DNA of 54,423 bases, from assembly GCF_005930495.1 (NCBI RefSeq), contig NZ_SJEX01000026.1, positions 1 to 54,423 on the forward strand, in the 5' to 3' direction. Shown here piece after piece: positions 24,359-32,720 of this stretch. How positions within the stretch are numbered: the first letter of the stretch is position 1; each line of letters opens with the position of its first letter. A program made the translations under genes and the position numbers. The stretch is from Modestobacter excelsi. Its GTDB lineage: Bacteria > Actinomycetota > Actinomycetes > Mycobacteriales > Geodermatophilaceae. Under the pieces are notes generated by a model that saw only the letters and a program-made list of their open reading frames with translations, made no database searches and was not told the origin of the DNA.

Positions 24359-25322
24359 GGACTCCACTCAGCCAGGCGGTCCAGGCGCTGGTGACCATGT
24401 CGTGCAGGTCGTGCCGCGCGCGGAAGCCGAGCTCGCGCTCGATCCTGCCGACCGCGGCCACCACGCTCGCCGGGTCGCCGGCACGGCGGCCGACCACCTC
24501 GGGCGTGGTGTCCGCGCCGGTCACCTCGCCGACCACCCGGAGGACGTCGAGCACGCTGCTGCCCTGCCCGCGGCCCACGTTGTAGGTGCCCCCCGGCGAG
24601 CCGGACGTCAGGGCGCGCACCGCGGCGAGGTGGGCGTCGGCGACGTCGGCGACGTGCACGTAGTCCCGGACGCCGGTGCCGTCGGGCGTGCCGTGGTCGT
24701 CGCCGAACACGACCGGGGCGCAGCCGGCGTCCAGCGCCGCGAAGACCAGCGGCACCAGGTTGGCCGCACCCGAGTCGCCCAGCCGGGGTGCCACCGCGCC
24801 GGCGACGTTGAAGTAGCGCAGCGAGGTCGCGGCCAGACCCCACGCGGCGGCGCAGTCGCGGAGCAGCCACTCGCCGACCAGCTTGGTCTGCCCGTAGGGC
24901 GACAGCGGCCGGCACGGCGCGTCCTCGGCCACCGGGTCCTGCTCGGGGGTGCCGTAGACGGCGGCGCTGCTGGAGAACACGAACCGGGCCACGCCCTTGG
25001 CCCGGCAGCTCTCCAGCAGCGCGATGAGCCCCTCGACGTTCTCCGCGTAGTAGGTCAGCGGGTCGGCGACCGACTCGGCCACCTGCTTCTTGCCGGCCAC
25101 GTGCACCACGCCCTGCACGGCGTGCTCGCGCAGCACCCGGCGGACCAGTCCCCGGTTCCGGACGGAGCCGACGACCAGCGGCACACCGGGCAGCTCCTCC
25201 AGCCGGCCGGCGTCCCCGGTGGACAGGTCGTCGAGCACCACGACCTGCTCACCGGCCGCGGTCATCGCGTGCACGACGTGCGCACCGATGTAGCCGGCAC
25301 CGCCGGTGACCAGCCAGCTCAT
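24342..25322 (-). CDS. galE: UDP-glucose 4-epimerase (extended short-chain dehydrogenase)
   Basis: 326 residues. NAD motif TGGAGYIGAH at the N-terminus, catalytic Ser/Tyr/Lys in FSSSAAVYG and SPYGQTKLVGE, and TSLRYFNVAGA, all typical of GalE, which interconverts UDP-Glc(NAc) and UDP-Gal(NAc). Last gene of the ten-gene operon; its ATG overlaps the PIG-L stop by 4 bp. It could supply the UDP-sugar donor of the glycosyltransferase two genes upstream. The final residues GVPALGE are encoded by the terminator hairpin, so the extreme C-terminus is not conserved. Confidence 0.9.
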   Translation of the reverse strand: MSWLVTGGAGYIGAHVVHAMTAAGEQVVVLDDLSTGDAGRLEELPGVPLVVGSVRNRGLVRRVLREHAVQGVVHVAGKKQVAESVADPLTYYAENVEGLIALLESCRAKGVARFVFSSSAAVYGTPEQDPVAEDAPCRPLSPYGQTKLVGEWLLRDCAAAWGLAATSLRYFNVAGAVAPRLGDSGAANLVPLVFAALDAGCAPVVFGDDHGTPDGTGVRDYVHVADVADAHLAAVRALTSGSPGGTYNVGRGQGSSVLDVLRVVGEVTGADTTPEVVGRRAGDPASVVAAVGRIERELGFRARHDLHDMVTSAWTAWLSGVPALGE

Positions 25323-26044
25323 GCCCGGACCGGGCTGTCCGCCCGGGCCAGCACGGCGCGCGCCGCCGGGCCGGCGAGCAGCACCTCCGGCAGCCCGGCG
25401 AGCGCCGCGCGCATCGGCACCTCGCCACCGAACTGGAAGCCGAGCTGGGTGGTGTAGCAGGCGCAGGCGTCGGCCCGCCGGTCCGCGCGCTGGGCCAGCT
25501 CGACCGGTGCCAGGCCGTCGGGCAGCGCCGGCCCGGGGACGGCGTCGGGTCGGCGGAGCACGTAGGGGCTGTCCCGCCACCAGAGCACCGGCGGGTCCAG
25601 CGACGCGACCGCCCGCAGCACCTGCAGGTGGTCGACGTGCGCGCCCAGCGCCTGCGGCGCCAGCCACAGGTCCGCGTCGAGCCCGGCCAGCCGGTCGGCC
25701 ACCTCGCGCCAGACGTCGTCGCCCGGGTGCACGCCGGCGAACAGGTCGGGGGCGCTGGTGTAGCCGCGGTGCGGTGCCTCGGGCAGGTCGAGGTCGACCG
25801 GGGTGGCGCCGAGGACCGCCATCGCGGCCGCGTTCTCCGCCCGGCGCAGCGCCAGGTAGTCGACGTCGGGGGGCAGGCCCTTGTCCAGCTGGCAGGCCAG
25901 CGCGAAACCGGTCGGGTCGGGCACGCTGCGGGTGAAGCAGGTGACCACGGTGACCTCGTGCCCGGCCTCGGCCAGCGCCGCGAGCGTCGCCCCGGCGGAG
26001 AAGGCCGCGTCGTCCAGGTGCGGGCTGACCGCGAGCACGCGCAT
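25319..26044 (-). CDS. PIG-L family (MshB-like) N-deacetylase
   Basis: 241 residues, zinc-dependent LmbE/PIG-L fold. The metal motif PHLDDAAFSAG gives His9 and Asp12, with the third ligand in AHVDHLQVLRA (about residue 138). Members deacetylate N-acetylglucosamine on inositol carriers (MshB in mycothiol, PIG-L in GPI anchors) or related amino sugars. Here it directly follows a GT4 glycosyltransferase and shares an operon with an inositol-phosphate synthase, the same trio as early mycothiol biosynthesis. Shorter than classical MshB (about 290-300). ATG overlaps the upstream stop by one base (TGATG). Confidence 0.88.
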   Translation of the reverse strand: MRVLAVSPHLDDAAFSAGATLAALAEAGHEVTVVTCFTRSVPDPTGFALACQLDKGLPPDVDYLALRRAENAAAMAVLGATPVDLDLPEAPHRGYTSAPDLFAGVHPGDDVWREVADRLAGLDADLWLAPQALGAHVDHLQVLRAVASLDPPVLWWRDSPYVLRRPDAVPGPALPDGLAPVELAQRADRRADACACYTTQLGFQFGGEVPMRAALAGLPEVLLAGPAARAVLARADSPVRA

Positions 26045-27252
26045 CAGAGCAGGTGCGCCGCGGCCCGGAACCGGCAGCTCGGGTCGACGGTGGTGGGCGG
26101 CGTCCAGTCCAGGTCGGGCACGGTCCCGGCGAGCTCGGTGTAGACCTCGTCGATCGCCCTGGCCAGCACCGGCCAGGAGTACAGCCGGCGGACCTCCTCC
26201 AGGGCCGTCGTCGCCAGCCGGGTGCGCAGCGGGGCGTCGGAGAGCAGCCGGTCCAGCTCCTTGGTCAGGCCCGCGACGTCACCGGGGGCGTGCAGCAGGC
26301 CGTTCTCCTCGTGCCGCAGGCAGTCGACGACGCCGACGCTGTCGGTGCTGACCGTGGGCAGGCCGCTGGCCATCGCCTCCAGCAGCGTGTTGCTGAAGCC
26401 CTCGCTGTAGGTCGGGCTGACGAAGACGTCGGCCGAGCGGTACACCGCCGGCGCCTCGTCCGGGGGCACGTAGCCGAGGAAGGTGGTGCGGCTGTCCGCG
26501 CGGGCGCGGGCCTCCTCGAGGTCCGGGCCGATGCCGGAGACCACCAGCCGGACGCCGTCGGGCAGCGCCTCAAGAAGGTCGAGCACGCCCTTGCGGCGGT
26601 CGACCCGGCCGTGGAACAGCAGCACCGGCGGGTCGGCCAGGCTGCCCGGCGGCCGTTCGGCCGGGGTGAAGCGCCGGGTGTCGGTCGCGCCCGGGACGAT
26701 CCGGAAGCGCACCGGGTCGGTGCCCAGGTTGCCGACCACCTCGTCGCGGAAGCTGGCGCTGCCGATCAGCACCGCGCCGGCGTGGTCGAGCACGGCGCGC
26801 ATCGCCTCGGCGTGGGTGCGGCAGCAGGTGCCCACCCAGTGGCCGTCCCCGCCCTGGATGCTCACCACGTTCGGCACGCCGGTCCGCCGGGAGGCCGCCA
26901 GCACGGCCAGCCCCGGCGGGTAGCCGTACTGGGCGTGCAGCACGTCGAAGGGCCGCCGGTCGTGCAGGCCGACGACGGTGCGCACGATCTCCTCGATGTC
27001 GCCCTCCCAGTCGGCGGGGACGACGGTCTCGCCGCGGCTGGGCAGCGCGTGGACCTCGACGCCGGCCGGCACCCGGTCGGCCGGCGGGGGGCCGCCCCCG
27101 TAGACCCGGGTACCGGCCTCGTCGTCCCGGTACTGGCTGACCAGCGTCACGTCATGGCCGAGCGCGACCAGCTCGCGCAGCAGGTTCTCCGCGTAGACGC
27201 TCATGCCGCTCACCGCCGGCCAGTAGCGCCGGCTCACGAAGCAGACCCTCAT
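26044..27252 (-). CDS. Family 4 glycosyltransferase (MshA-like organisation)
   Basis: 402 residues, GT-B fold. N-terminal acceptor domain begins RRYWPAVSGMSVYAENLLRE; the C-terminal donor domain has LLFHGRVDRRKGVLDLLEAL and the E-x7-E motif SPTYSEGFSNTLLEAM with AMASGLPTVST. Retaining transfer from a nucleotide sugar. Given the adjacent deacetylase, epimerase and inositol synthase I infer transfer of a HexNAc (GlcNAc or GalNAc) to an inositol or inositol phosphate, but the acceptor is not proven by sequence. Start and stop overlap neighbours (ATGA with the isomerase gene). Confidence 0.9.
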   Translation of the reverse strand: MRVCFVSRRYWPAVSGMSVYAENLLRELVALGHDVTLVSQYRDDEAGTRVYGGGPPPADRVPAGVEVHALPSRGETVVPADWEGDIEEIVRTVVGLHDRRPFDVLHAQYGYPPGLAVLAASRRTGVPNVVSIQGGDGHWVGTCCRTHAEAMRAVLDHAGAVLIGSASFRDEVVGNLGTDPVRFRIVPGATDTRRFTPAERPPGSLADPPVLLFHGRVDRRKGVLDLLEALPDGVRLVVSGIGPDLEEARARADSRTTFLGYVPPDEAPAVYRSADVFVSPTYSEGFSNTLLEAMASGLPTVSTDSVGVVDCLRHEENGLLHAPGDVAGLTKELDRLLSDAPLRTRLATTALEEVRRLYSWPVLARAIDEVYTELAGTVPDLDWTPPTTVDPSCRFRAAAHLL

Positions 27253-28079
27253 GCCTCGGCCTTCCTCAGCAGCTCGATGGAGCGGGGCACCAGCTGGTGC
27301 GCCCGGTGGCCGTCGCGGGAGAGCTCCAGGCTGACCAGCCGGTCGTAGCCCACCGCGCGCAGCGCGGCGAGCACGGCGGGCAGGTCGACGTCGCCCTCGT
27401 CGAGCGGCAGGTGGTCGTGGACGCCGCGCCGCATGCCCTCGACGGCGACCGCCCCGAGGTGCGGCCCGAAGGTGGTCACCGCCTCCTCGGGGGTGTACCG
27501 GCCGCTGACCACGCAGTGCCCGGTGTCCAGCGCCAGGGTCAGGCCCGGTACCCGGTCGGCGAGCGCGGCCCAGTCGTCGGCGTCCTCGACGAGCATCCCC
27601 GGCTCTGGTTCGACGGCCAGCGCGTAGGAGCGCCCACCGTGGCTGTCGACCAGCGCCCGCACGCCGTCGACCAGCCAGCGCCGGGCGTCGTCCCGGTCGA
27701 CCCCGGGCTGCGGCACGCCGGCCCAGAAGCTCACCGCCTCGGCCTGCAGCACCTCGGCGAGGTCGCAGGCCAGCCGCAGGTAGGCCAGCCGGCGGGCCCG
27801 GCCCTCCGGCGTCGGGTTGACCAGCGTCGGCTCGTGCTTGACCCGCGGGTCGAGCAGGAACCGCGCGCCGGTCTCGACCACCACGCCCAGCCCGAGGGAG
27901 TCGCAGCGGCGGCGGACCCGCTCGGCGTGCGCGACGGCGTCGTCGGCGAACGGGTCGAGGTGGTGGACGTCGAGGGTGAGGGCCACCCCGGCGTATCCGG
28001 TGTCTGCCAGGAACGACAGCGCGTCGTCCAGCCGGTGCGAGGTCAGCCCGTTGGTGTTGTAGGCGTACCGCAGGCTCAT
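27249..28079 (-). CDS. Sugar phosphate isomerase/epimerase (xylose isomerase-like TIM barrel)
   Basis: 276 residues. TIM barrel of the AP-endonuclease-2 type: RYAYNTNGLTSHRLDDALSF at the N-terminus, metal-site elements AVEPEPGMLV (Glu), LTLALDTGHC (Asp, His) and the last strand VSLELSRDGHR (Glu). Relatives include inosose isomerase/dehydratase (IolI, IolE), hexulose epimerases and EboE of the ebo cluster, which would fit an inositol-derived substrate; here that is inference. ATG overlaps the ycaO-like stop by 4 bp. Confidence 0.85.
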   Translation of the reverse strand: MSLRYAYNTNGLTSHRLDDALSFLADTGYAGVALTLDVHHLDPFADDAVAHAERVRRRCDSLGLGVVVETGARFLLDPRVKHEPTLVNPTPEGRARRLAYLRLACDLAEVLQAEAVSFWAGVPQPGVDRDDARRWLVDGVRALVDSHGGRSYALAVEPEPGMLVEDADDWAALADRVPGLTLALDTGHCVVSGRYTPEEAVTTFGPHLGAVAVEGMRRGVHDHLPLDEGDVDLPAVLAALRAVGYDRLVSLELSRDGHRAHQLVPRSIELLRKAEA

Positions 28080-29527
28080 GACGCCACCGCCAGCGCCGCC
28101 ACGTGCCGGCCGGGCTCGCGGTAGAGCGCGTACAGCTCGCCGACCGCGCGGTCGGCGCCGGCCCGGTCGAACCAGGCCGGACCGCCCAGCCGCTCCTCGG
28201 CGTCGGCGGTCAGGTGGACCCGCGCCCAGCCGCCCGGGTCCGCGCCGACGACGGCGAGCCCGGCGCCGGGGCCCTCGCCGCGGTCCAGCAGCCGCCGCAC
28301 GCCGCGCTCGCCGATCCGGCCGTAGGACATCGTCTCGGCCTCCAGGCCGGGCGCCAGCACCTTCGCCGCGACGGCCTCGCCCCGCGAGGGCTGCAGGTCC
28401 ACCAGCACGTCGAACCCCTCGGCGGTCAGGGTGCCGACCACGTCGTCGTCCCCGCCGGTCGGCAGGTCGGTCAGCGCCACGGTGCTCCGCCGCGACAGCA
28501 CCGAGCCGCGCAGCAGGTCGGTCAGCCGGTCGGTGCCCAGCCGGGTCCACGCGAGCATCGCCTGCAGCGCACGGTCCTCCTCGACCATCCGCTCCGGCGG
28601 GTGCCCGCGCAGCCACTGGTCGAGGTAGCCCGGCGGGGTGGCGGCGGCGACGGCGTCCAGCGGGCCGTGCATGAACGCCTTCCGGCTGCGGGCGGCGGCG
28701 AACTCGTGCAGCGCCTTGCGCACCGCGGCGTCCCGGTCGGGGTCGGCGGCCTCACCGCAGGCGGTGACCATCATCGGGGTGGGCTCCGAGCCGTCCCGCG
28801 AGCAGCCGACGGCGTAGACGTCGACGACGCCGTGCTCGGTGCCGGCCAGCTTCACCAGCACGTCGATGCCGGCGGCGTCGAGCCGGTCGAGCAGCGCCAG
28901 CGCGTCGGGGTCGCGCAGCCCGGCCAGGTCGACGACCACGCCCTGGTCCAGCGCCCGGAAGGTGGTGGCGTTGCCGTCGCGCTGCAGCAGCTCCAGCAGG
29001 GCGTGCCGGGTCGCCCGGCCGGCGTCGAACGCCGCGCCCTGGCCGTTGGTGATCACCGTGGTGAGCCAGCCGCCGGGGGGCGGGTCGCCGGGCAGCTCCT
29101 CGGGCGCGGAGACGACCAGCTCGGCGGGCACCAGCACGGTCCCGCCGTCCCGGCTGCGGGTCATCGGCAGCCACTGCAGCGGCCGGTCGTCGTCGTAGGC
29201 GCTGCCGGCCTCCAGGCACAGCGTGCGCGGGTCCTGCACCCGGTCGCGGCCCTCGGTGCGGGCCAGCTCGCGGTAGGAGCTGAGCACCCGGTCCAGCCCC
29301 TGGTGGGCGCGGATGGACAGCGCCATCTCCGCCATCTCGCCGAGCGCGCCGGTGCGGGCCTCCTCGCGGGTGGCGCCGTAGCCCAGCCCGCTGCCCCCGG
29401 GGTGGGCGGGTGAGGAGGAGAGGAACGCGCTGTGCAGCGGGACGTCGAGCACGTCCAGGCCCTCGATCGCGAACTCCTGGACCCCAGCGGGGAAGGAGTC
29501 GAGGTAGCGCTGGGAGCTGGCGGTCAC
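28076..29527 (-). CDS. YcaO-like family protein
   Basis: 483 residues. The two diagnostic ATP/Mg blocks are visible: GLGYGATREEARTGALGEMA (about residues 47-66) and TNGQGAAFDAGRATRHALLE continuing LLQRDG (about 160-186). YcaO enzymes phosphorylate amide oxygens with ATP, enabling azoline, thioamide or amidine formation, mostly on ribosomal peptides or on ribosomal proteins. No TfuA, dehydrogenase partner or precursor peptide could be found nearby, and the C-terminal proline-rich tail of azoline-forming YcaOs is absent (ends HVAALAVAS). The substrate may be a small molecule of this operon. GTG start overlaps the MBL gene stop by 4 bp. Confidence 0.85.
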   Translation of the reverse strand: MTASSQRYLDSFPAGVQEFAIEGLDVLDVPLHSAFLSSSPAHPGGSGLGYGATREEARTGALGEMAEMALSIRAHQGLDRVLSSYRELARTEGRDRVQDPRTLCLEAGSAYDDDRPLQWLPMTRSRDGGTVLVPAELVVSAPEELPGDPPPGGWLTTVITNGQGAAFDAGRATRHALLELLQRDGNATTFRALDQGVVVDLAGLRDPDALALLDRLDAAGIDVLVKLAGTEHGVVDVYAVGCSRDGSEPTPMMVTACGEAADPDRDAAVRKALHEFAAARSRKAFMHGPLDAVAAATPPGYLDQWLRGHPPERMVEEDRALQAMLAWTRLGTDRLTDLLRGSVLSRRSTVALTDLPTGGDDDVVGTLTAEGFDVLVDLQPSRGEAVAAKVLAPGLEAETMSYGRIGERGVRRLLDRGEGPGAGLAVVGADPGGWARVHLTADAEERLGGPAWFDRAGADRAVGELYALYREPGRHVAALAVAS

Positions 29528-30432
29528 AGCTCGGCCAGCGCGATCGGCGCGGCGTCCGGCCGGCCGGAGAGCAGCCGCTGCACCAGGTGGACGACGTGGT
29601 CGGTGGTCACACCGGGCACCAGCTCGAACGGCGTGGCCACCGCGCCGAACTCCAGCTCGGCGACCACCGCCAGGTACTCCCGCAGCTCGCCGTGCGACAG
29701 CGGGATCTGCGCGTGGAACGCCTTGTGCGCGCTCAGCCCGACCGGGTTGCCGTCGGCGTCCAGGTCGACCTTGAGCGAGTCGCCGCAGAAGAGCACCCCG
29801 CGTCGGCTGTCGTGCAGCACCGAGTGGCCCGGGAAGTGCCCACCGGTGCGGTGCAGGACCAGGTCGGGGGCCAGCTCGAGCACGTCGTCGGCCGGCCAGG
29901 TGACCCGGAAGGCCTTGGTCCACTCCAGGTCGCGCACCCCGACGCAGACCGTCCGCGGCTCCAGCTCCAGCTGCAGCTGCCACAGCGCGCCGTAGCCGTG
30001 CACGTGGCTGGAGGCGAGCACGTCGAGGCCGCCCTTCCCGGCCGCCATCCGGCGCAGCTCGGCCAGCATGGCGTGCGTGTACCAGGGGGCGCACTCGAAG
30101 CCGACCAGCCCGGCGTCGGTCTCGATGACCCAGCCCCGGCTGTCCAGCCCGAAGCGGGGCTCGGTGCCGAACTCGGTGATGCCCGCGACGGCGGTGGGCC
30201 GCCAGAAGCCGGTGACCAGCTCGTCGGCCTGCTTGGGGGTGACGAACTCGAAGCCGTGCTCGGGCAGCGCGTTGCGCACGTCGGCGCAGACCGGGCAGAC
30301 CTGCGGGCCGGGGGCCGGCCAGCGCTGCCAGTGCCCGCAGTTGGTGCAGGCGAAGGCGGGCAGGTCCGGCAGGAGGCCGCGGTAGGGGTTGGTGTCGGGT
30401 CCGGTGGGCGGGTGGGTGGCAGCAGGGCTCAC
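29524..30432 (-). CDS. MBL-fold hydrolase with N-terminal zinc ribbon
   Basis: 302 residues. Residues about 23-45 form a rubredoxin-like zinc ribbon (CTNCGHWQRWPAPGPQVCPVC, given in part: CTNC and CPVC). The rest is a metallo-beta-lactamase fold: SSHVHGYGALWQLQ replaces the usual HxHxDH loop (the Asp-His pair is missing), with later ligands in GGHFPGHSVLHD and LFCGDSLKVD. Family members hydrolyse thioesters or lactones or open cyclic compounds; the altered metal loop suggests one rather than two metals or a different reaction. GTG start overlaps the preceding gene by 4 bp. Confidence 0.8.
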   Translation of the reverse strand: MSPAATHPPTGPDTNPYRGLLPDLPAFACTNCGHWQRWPAPGPQVCPVCADVRNALPEHGFEFVTPKQADELVTGFWRPTAVAGITEFGTEPRFGLDSRGWVIETDAGLVGFECAPWYTHAMLAELRRMAAGKGGLDVLASSHVHGYGALWQLQLELEPRTVCVGVRDLEWTKAFRVTWPADDVLELAPDLVLHRTGGHFPGHSVLHDSRRGVLFCGDSLKVDLDADGNPVGLSAHKAFHAQIPLSHGELREYLAVVAELEFGAVATPFELVPGVTTDHVVHLVQRLLSGRPDAAPIALAEL

Positions 30433-31433
30433 GAGGCGACTCCGGTGCGGTCGGTGGCGGTGTCGAGGGCCTGCACGAGCAGGCGGTGCAGGGCGAGGTC
30501 GCGGTCGGCCGGGTACGGCCAGGGCGCCTCGCCGGTGACGGCGGCGCCGAAGCCGGCGAACTGGGCGGTGAACGGGTCGGTGCCGGCGAAGGGGACGTCG
30601 ACCGGCTCGGGGCGGTACAGCGTCAGGGACCCGCCGGCCGTCTGGCCCATCGTGTCGACGGCGACGGCCATGCCCCGGGTGCCGACCACCTCCAGCCGGC
30701 GGCGGGGGAGGGCGTCCGGGCAGTTGTAGGACACGTGCAGGTCGACCAGCACGCCGCCGGCGGTGCGGCCGGCCAGCAGCGCCCCGTCGTCCACCGGGTA
30801 GTCCTGCACCCGCGTCTGCAGCACGGCGGTGAGCTCGACGACGTCGTCGGCGAGCAGGACGCCGGCCAGGTCCAGGCCGTGCGGCGCCAGGTCGATCGCG
30901 GCGCCGCCGCCGGCCCGCGACCGGTCGACCCGCCAGTTGTCGTGCGGGCCGCCGTCGGGCGACCAGTCGGCCGGCAGCCAGCAGCAGTAGGCGATCCGGA
31001 CGGCGGTGACCGTGCCCAGCTCGGGCACCAGTTCGCGCAGCCGGACGTGGGCGGGGTGCCAGCGCTGGTCGAAGGCGGTGCCGAGCAGGACGCCGGCGCG
31101 GGTGGCCGCGCCGACGGCGGCCTCGGCGTCGGCGGCGTCGGCGGCCAGCGGCTTCTCGCACAGCACCGCGACGCCGGCGGCGGCGGCCGCCTCGACCACC
31201 TGCCGGTGGGCGGAGTTGGGCACCGCGACGTAGACCGCGTCCAGGCCGGGGGTGGTCAGGAACGCTGCCAGGTCGGTGCTGGCGGGCACCTCGGCGCGCA
31301 TCCGCGCCAGCGCTCCCGGGTCGCGGTCGTGCAGGGCCACCAGCCGGGCACCGGGGACCTGCAGCAGGCCGGGGAGGGCGTGGTCGCGGGCCACCCAGCC
31401 GCAGCCGGCGATGCCCCACCCGACGCCGCTCAC
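30429..31433 (-). CDS. Gfo/Idh/MocA family oxidoreductase
   Basis: 334 residues. N-terminal Rossmann motif GIAGCGWVARDHALPGL, the catalytic Lys motif CEKPLAADA (about residue 92) and the His in DLAPHGLDLAG (about 172). The family oxidises or reduces sugars and cyclitols with NAD(P), including myo- and scyllo-inositol dehydrogenases, which would fit the operon's inositol theme. Two consecutive GTG codons are available; GTG 31433 makes the 4-bp GTGA overlap used throughout this operon. Confidence 0.88.
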   Translation of the reverse strand: MSGVGWGIAGCGWVARDHALPGLLQVPGARLVALHDRDPGALARMRAEVPASTDLAAFLTTPGLDAVYVAVPNSAHRQVVEAAAAAGVAVLCEKPLAADAADAEAAVGAATRAGVLLGTAFDQRWHPAHVRLRELVPELGTVTAVRIAYCCWLPADWSPDGGPHDNWRVDRSRAGGGAAIDLAPHGLDLAGVLLADDVVELTAVLQTRVQDYPVDDGALLAGRTAGGVLVDLHVSYNCPDALPRRRLEVVGTRGMAVAVDTMGQTAGGSLTLYRPEPVDVPFAGTDPFTAQFAGFGAAVTGEAPWPYPADRDLALHRLLVQALDTATDRTGVAS

Positions 31434-32485
31434 CACTGCTCCGGCAGGTCGACCAGCAGCCGCCGGCGGGCCGCGTCGGCCGGCAGCGGGTCCGGCCAGC
31501 GGGCCGGCAGGTGCGCCGACCGGGGGCCGTACTCGGCGGCGTACCGCTCGCTGGGCCAGCGGAGCCCGCCGTCGGTGTAGAGCGGGTTGGGCCGCAGCGG
31601 CCCGAGCGGCTCGCCCAGGTCCACCGGCGCCGGGCCGCGCAGGTCGCCGGCCACCAGGGCGATCGCCTCGCTGCCGGCCAGCTCCTCGGCCGCCGCCGGC
31701 CGGGGCGGGCGCCGCTCCAGCAGCGAGCGGGTCAGCTCCTCGTCGTCGTAGAGCACCGTGGCCCCGAGCAACCCGGCGTACTCGGCCGGTGCCAGCGGCT
31801 GGCCGGCGGACACGGTGTCGGCCACGTGTGCGTGCCCGACGACGACGGTGCCGTCCGGGCCGGCCAGCCGGGCCATCGCCGTGGCGGCCGCGGCCTTGTC
31901 CCGGAAGAAGTAGAAGGCGTCGTGGCAGGTGACGTACGCCGGCCGGTCCACCTGCAGGTCCGGTGCGGTCGTCACGTCGGCGCACACGTACCGGGCGGTC
32001 GGGCAGACGAAGCGCCGGGCCAGCCAGAGCTTGGACCAGACGACGTCCAGGCCGACCAGGTCGGCGACGCCGCGGCGGGCGAGCTCGCGCAGCTGGGTGC
32101 CGATGCCGCAGGCCACGTCGACCACGGGTGCGTCCCCGGGCCAGTGCCGGCCCAGCAGCGCCAGGCCGGCCAGGTGCGTGGGGTCGGACCAGCGGTGGGC
32201 GAAGTAGTCACCGACCCGGCCCATGCCGAGGGTGGCCATCGCCTCCCGCAGCGTCCGCGCCGCCGGGACCTGTGCCAGCTGCCCGGCCGGCGGTGCCGGC
32301 TCGGTCCACCAGTCGTCGGCGTCGGCGAACAGCGCCACCCGGGCGCGATCGACCTCGCCGTCGGCCAGCAGGTCGGCGACCCGCCCCTGCAACTCCTCCC
32401 GCCCGGTGCGGGCGAAGGGGATGCCGTCGACGACCGGCACGCCGGCCGCCGTCACGCCCGACGGTGCCGCCGTCCCCAGGCTCAC
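31430..32485 (-). CDS. Class I SAM-dependent methyltransferase
   Basis: 351 residues. Motif I is VVDVACGIGTQLRELARRG (about residues 112-130), motif II LVGLDVVWSKLWLAR, then YVTCHDAFYFFRDKAAA. N- and C-terminal extensions of about 100 and 130 residues are unusual and may be substrate-specific. O-, N- or C-target unknown. Start is uncertain: GTG 32485 gives VSLGTAAPSGV; an in-frame GTG 32548 would begin inside the 79-bp tandem repeat (MSIAAKNERG) and translate repeat DNA. I prefer 32485. Confidence 0.8.
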   Translation of the reverse strand: MSLGTAAPSGVTAAGVPVVDGIPFARTGREELQGRVADLLADGEVDRARVALFADADDWWTEPAPPAGQLAQVPAARTLREAMATLGMGRVGDYFAHRWSDPTHLAGLALLGRHWPGDAPVVDVACGIGTQLRELARRGVADLVGLDVVWSKLWLARRFVCPTARYVCADVTTAPDLQVDRPAYVTCHDAFYFFRDKAAAATAMARLAGPDGTVVVGHAHVADTVSAGQPLAPAEYAGLLGATVLYDDEELTRSLLERRPPRPAAAEELAGSEAIALVAGDLRGPAPVDLGEPLGPLRPNPLYTDGGLRWPSERYAAEYGPRSAHLPARWPDPLPADAARRRLLVDLPEQW

Positions 32486-32494
32486 AGCGTCACC

Positions 32495-32720
32495 GTTCGC
32501 TGCCGCGGCAGGCTCCGCTCCTCGCTCGTTCTTCGCTGCGATGCTCACCTGCCTGTCCGCTCAGGAGTCCTCGGTTCGCTGCCGCGGCAGGCTCCGCTCC
32601 TCGCTCGTTCCTCACTGCGATGCTCACCTGCCTGTCCGCTCAGGAGTCCTCGGTTCGCTCCCGCGGCAGGCTCCGCTCCTCGCTCGTTCCTCGCTGCGAT
32701 GCTCACCTGCCTGTCCGCTC
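32495..32720 (-). repeat. 79-bp tandem repeat, 2.9 copies (family A)
   Basis: Units start at 32495, 32574 and 32653, with only a few base differences; the third stops at 32720. Each contains the palindrome CTGCCGCGGCAG or a one-base variant and GAGCATCGCAG-type sequence (minus strand). On the minus strand the array starts in the TGA stop of the HD-like gene and fills the only gap in the ten-gene operon. The unit length is not a multiple of three, so it is unlikely to be coding. Confidence 0.85.

Noticed and set aside
32486-32548. N-terminal extension MSIAAKNERG of the methyltransferase
   Set aside because: It would be translated entirely from the tandem repeat; GTG 32485 gives a complete protein.
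32495-32720. CRISPR array
   Set aside because: The repeats are contiguous with no unique spacers and unit length 79 bp; it is a plain tandem repeat.
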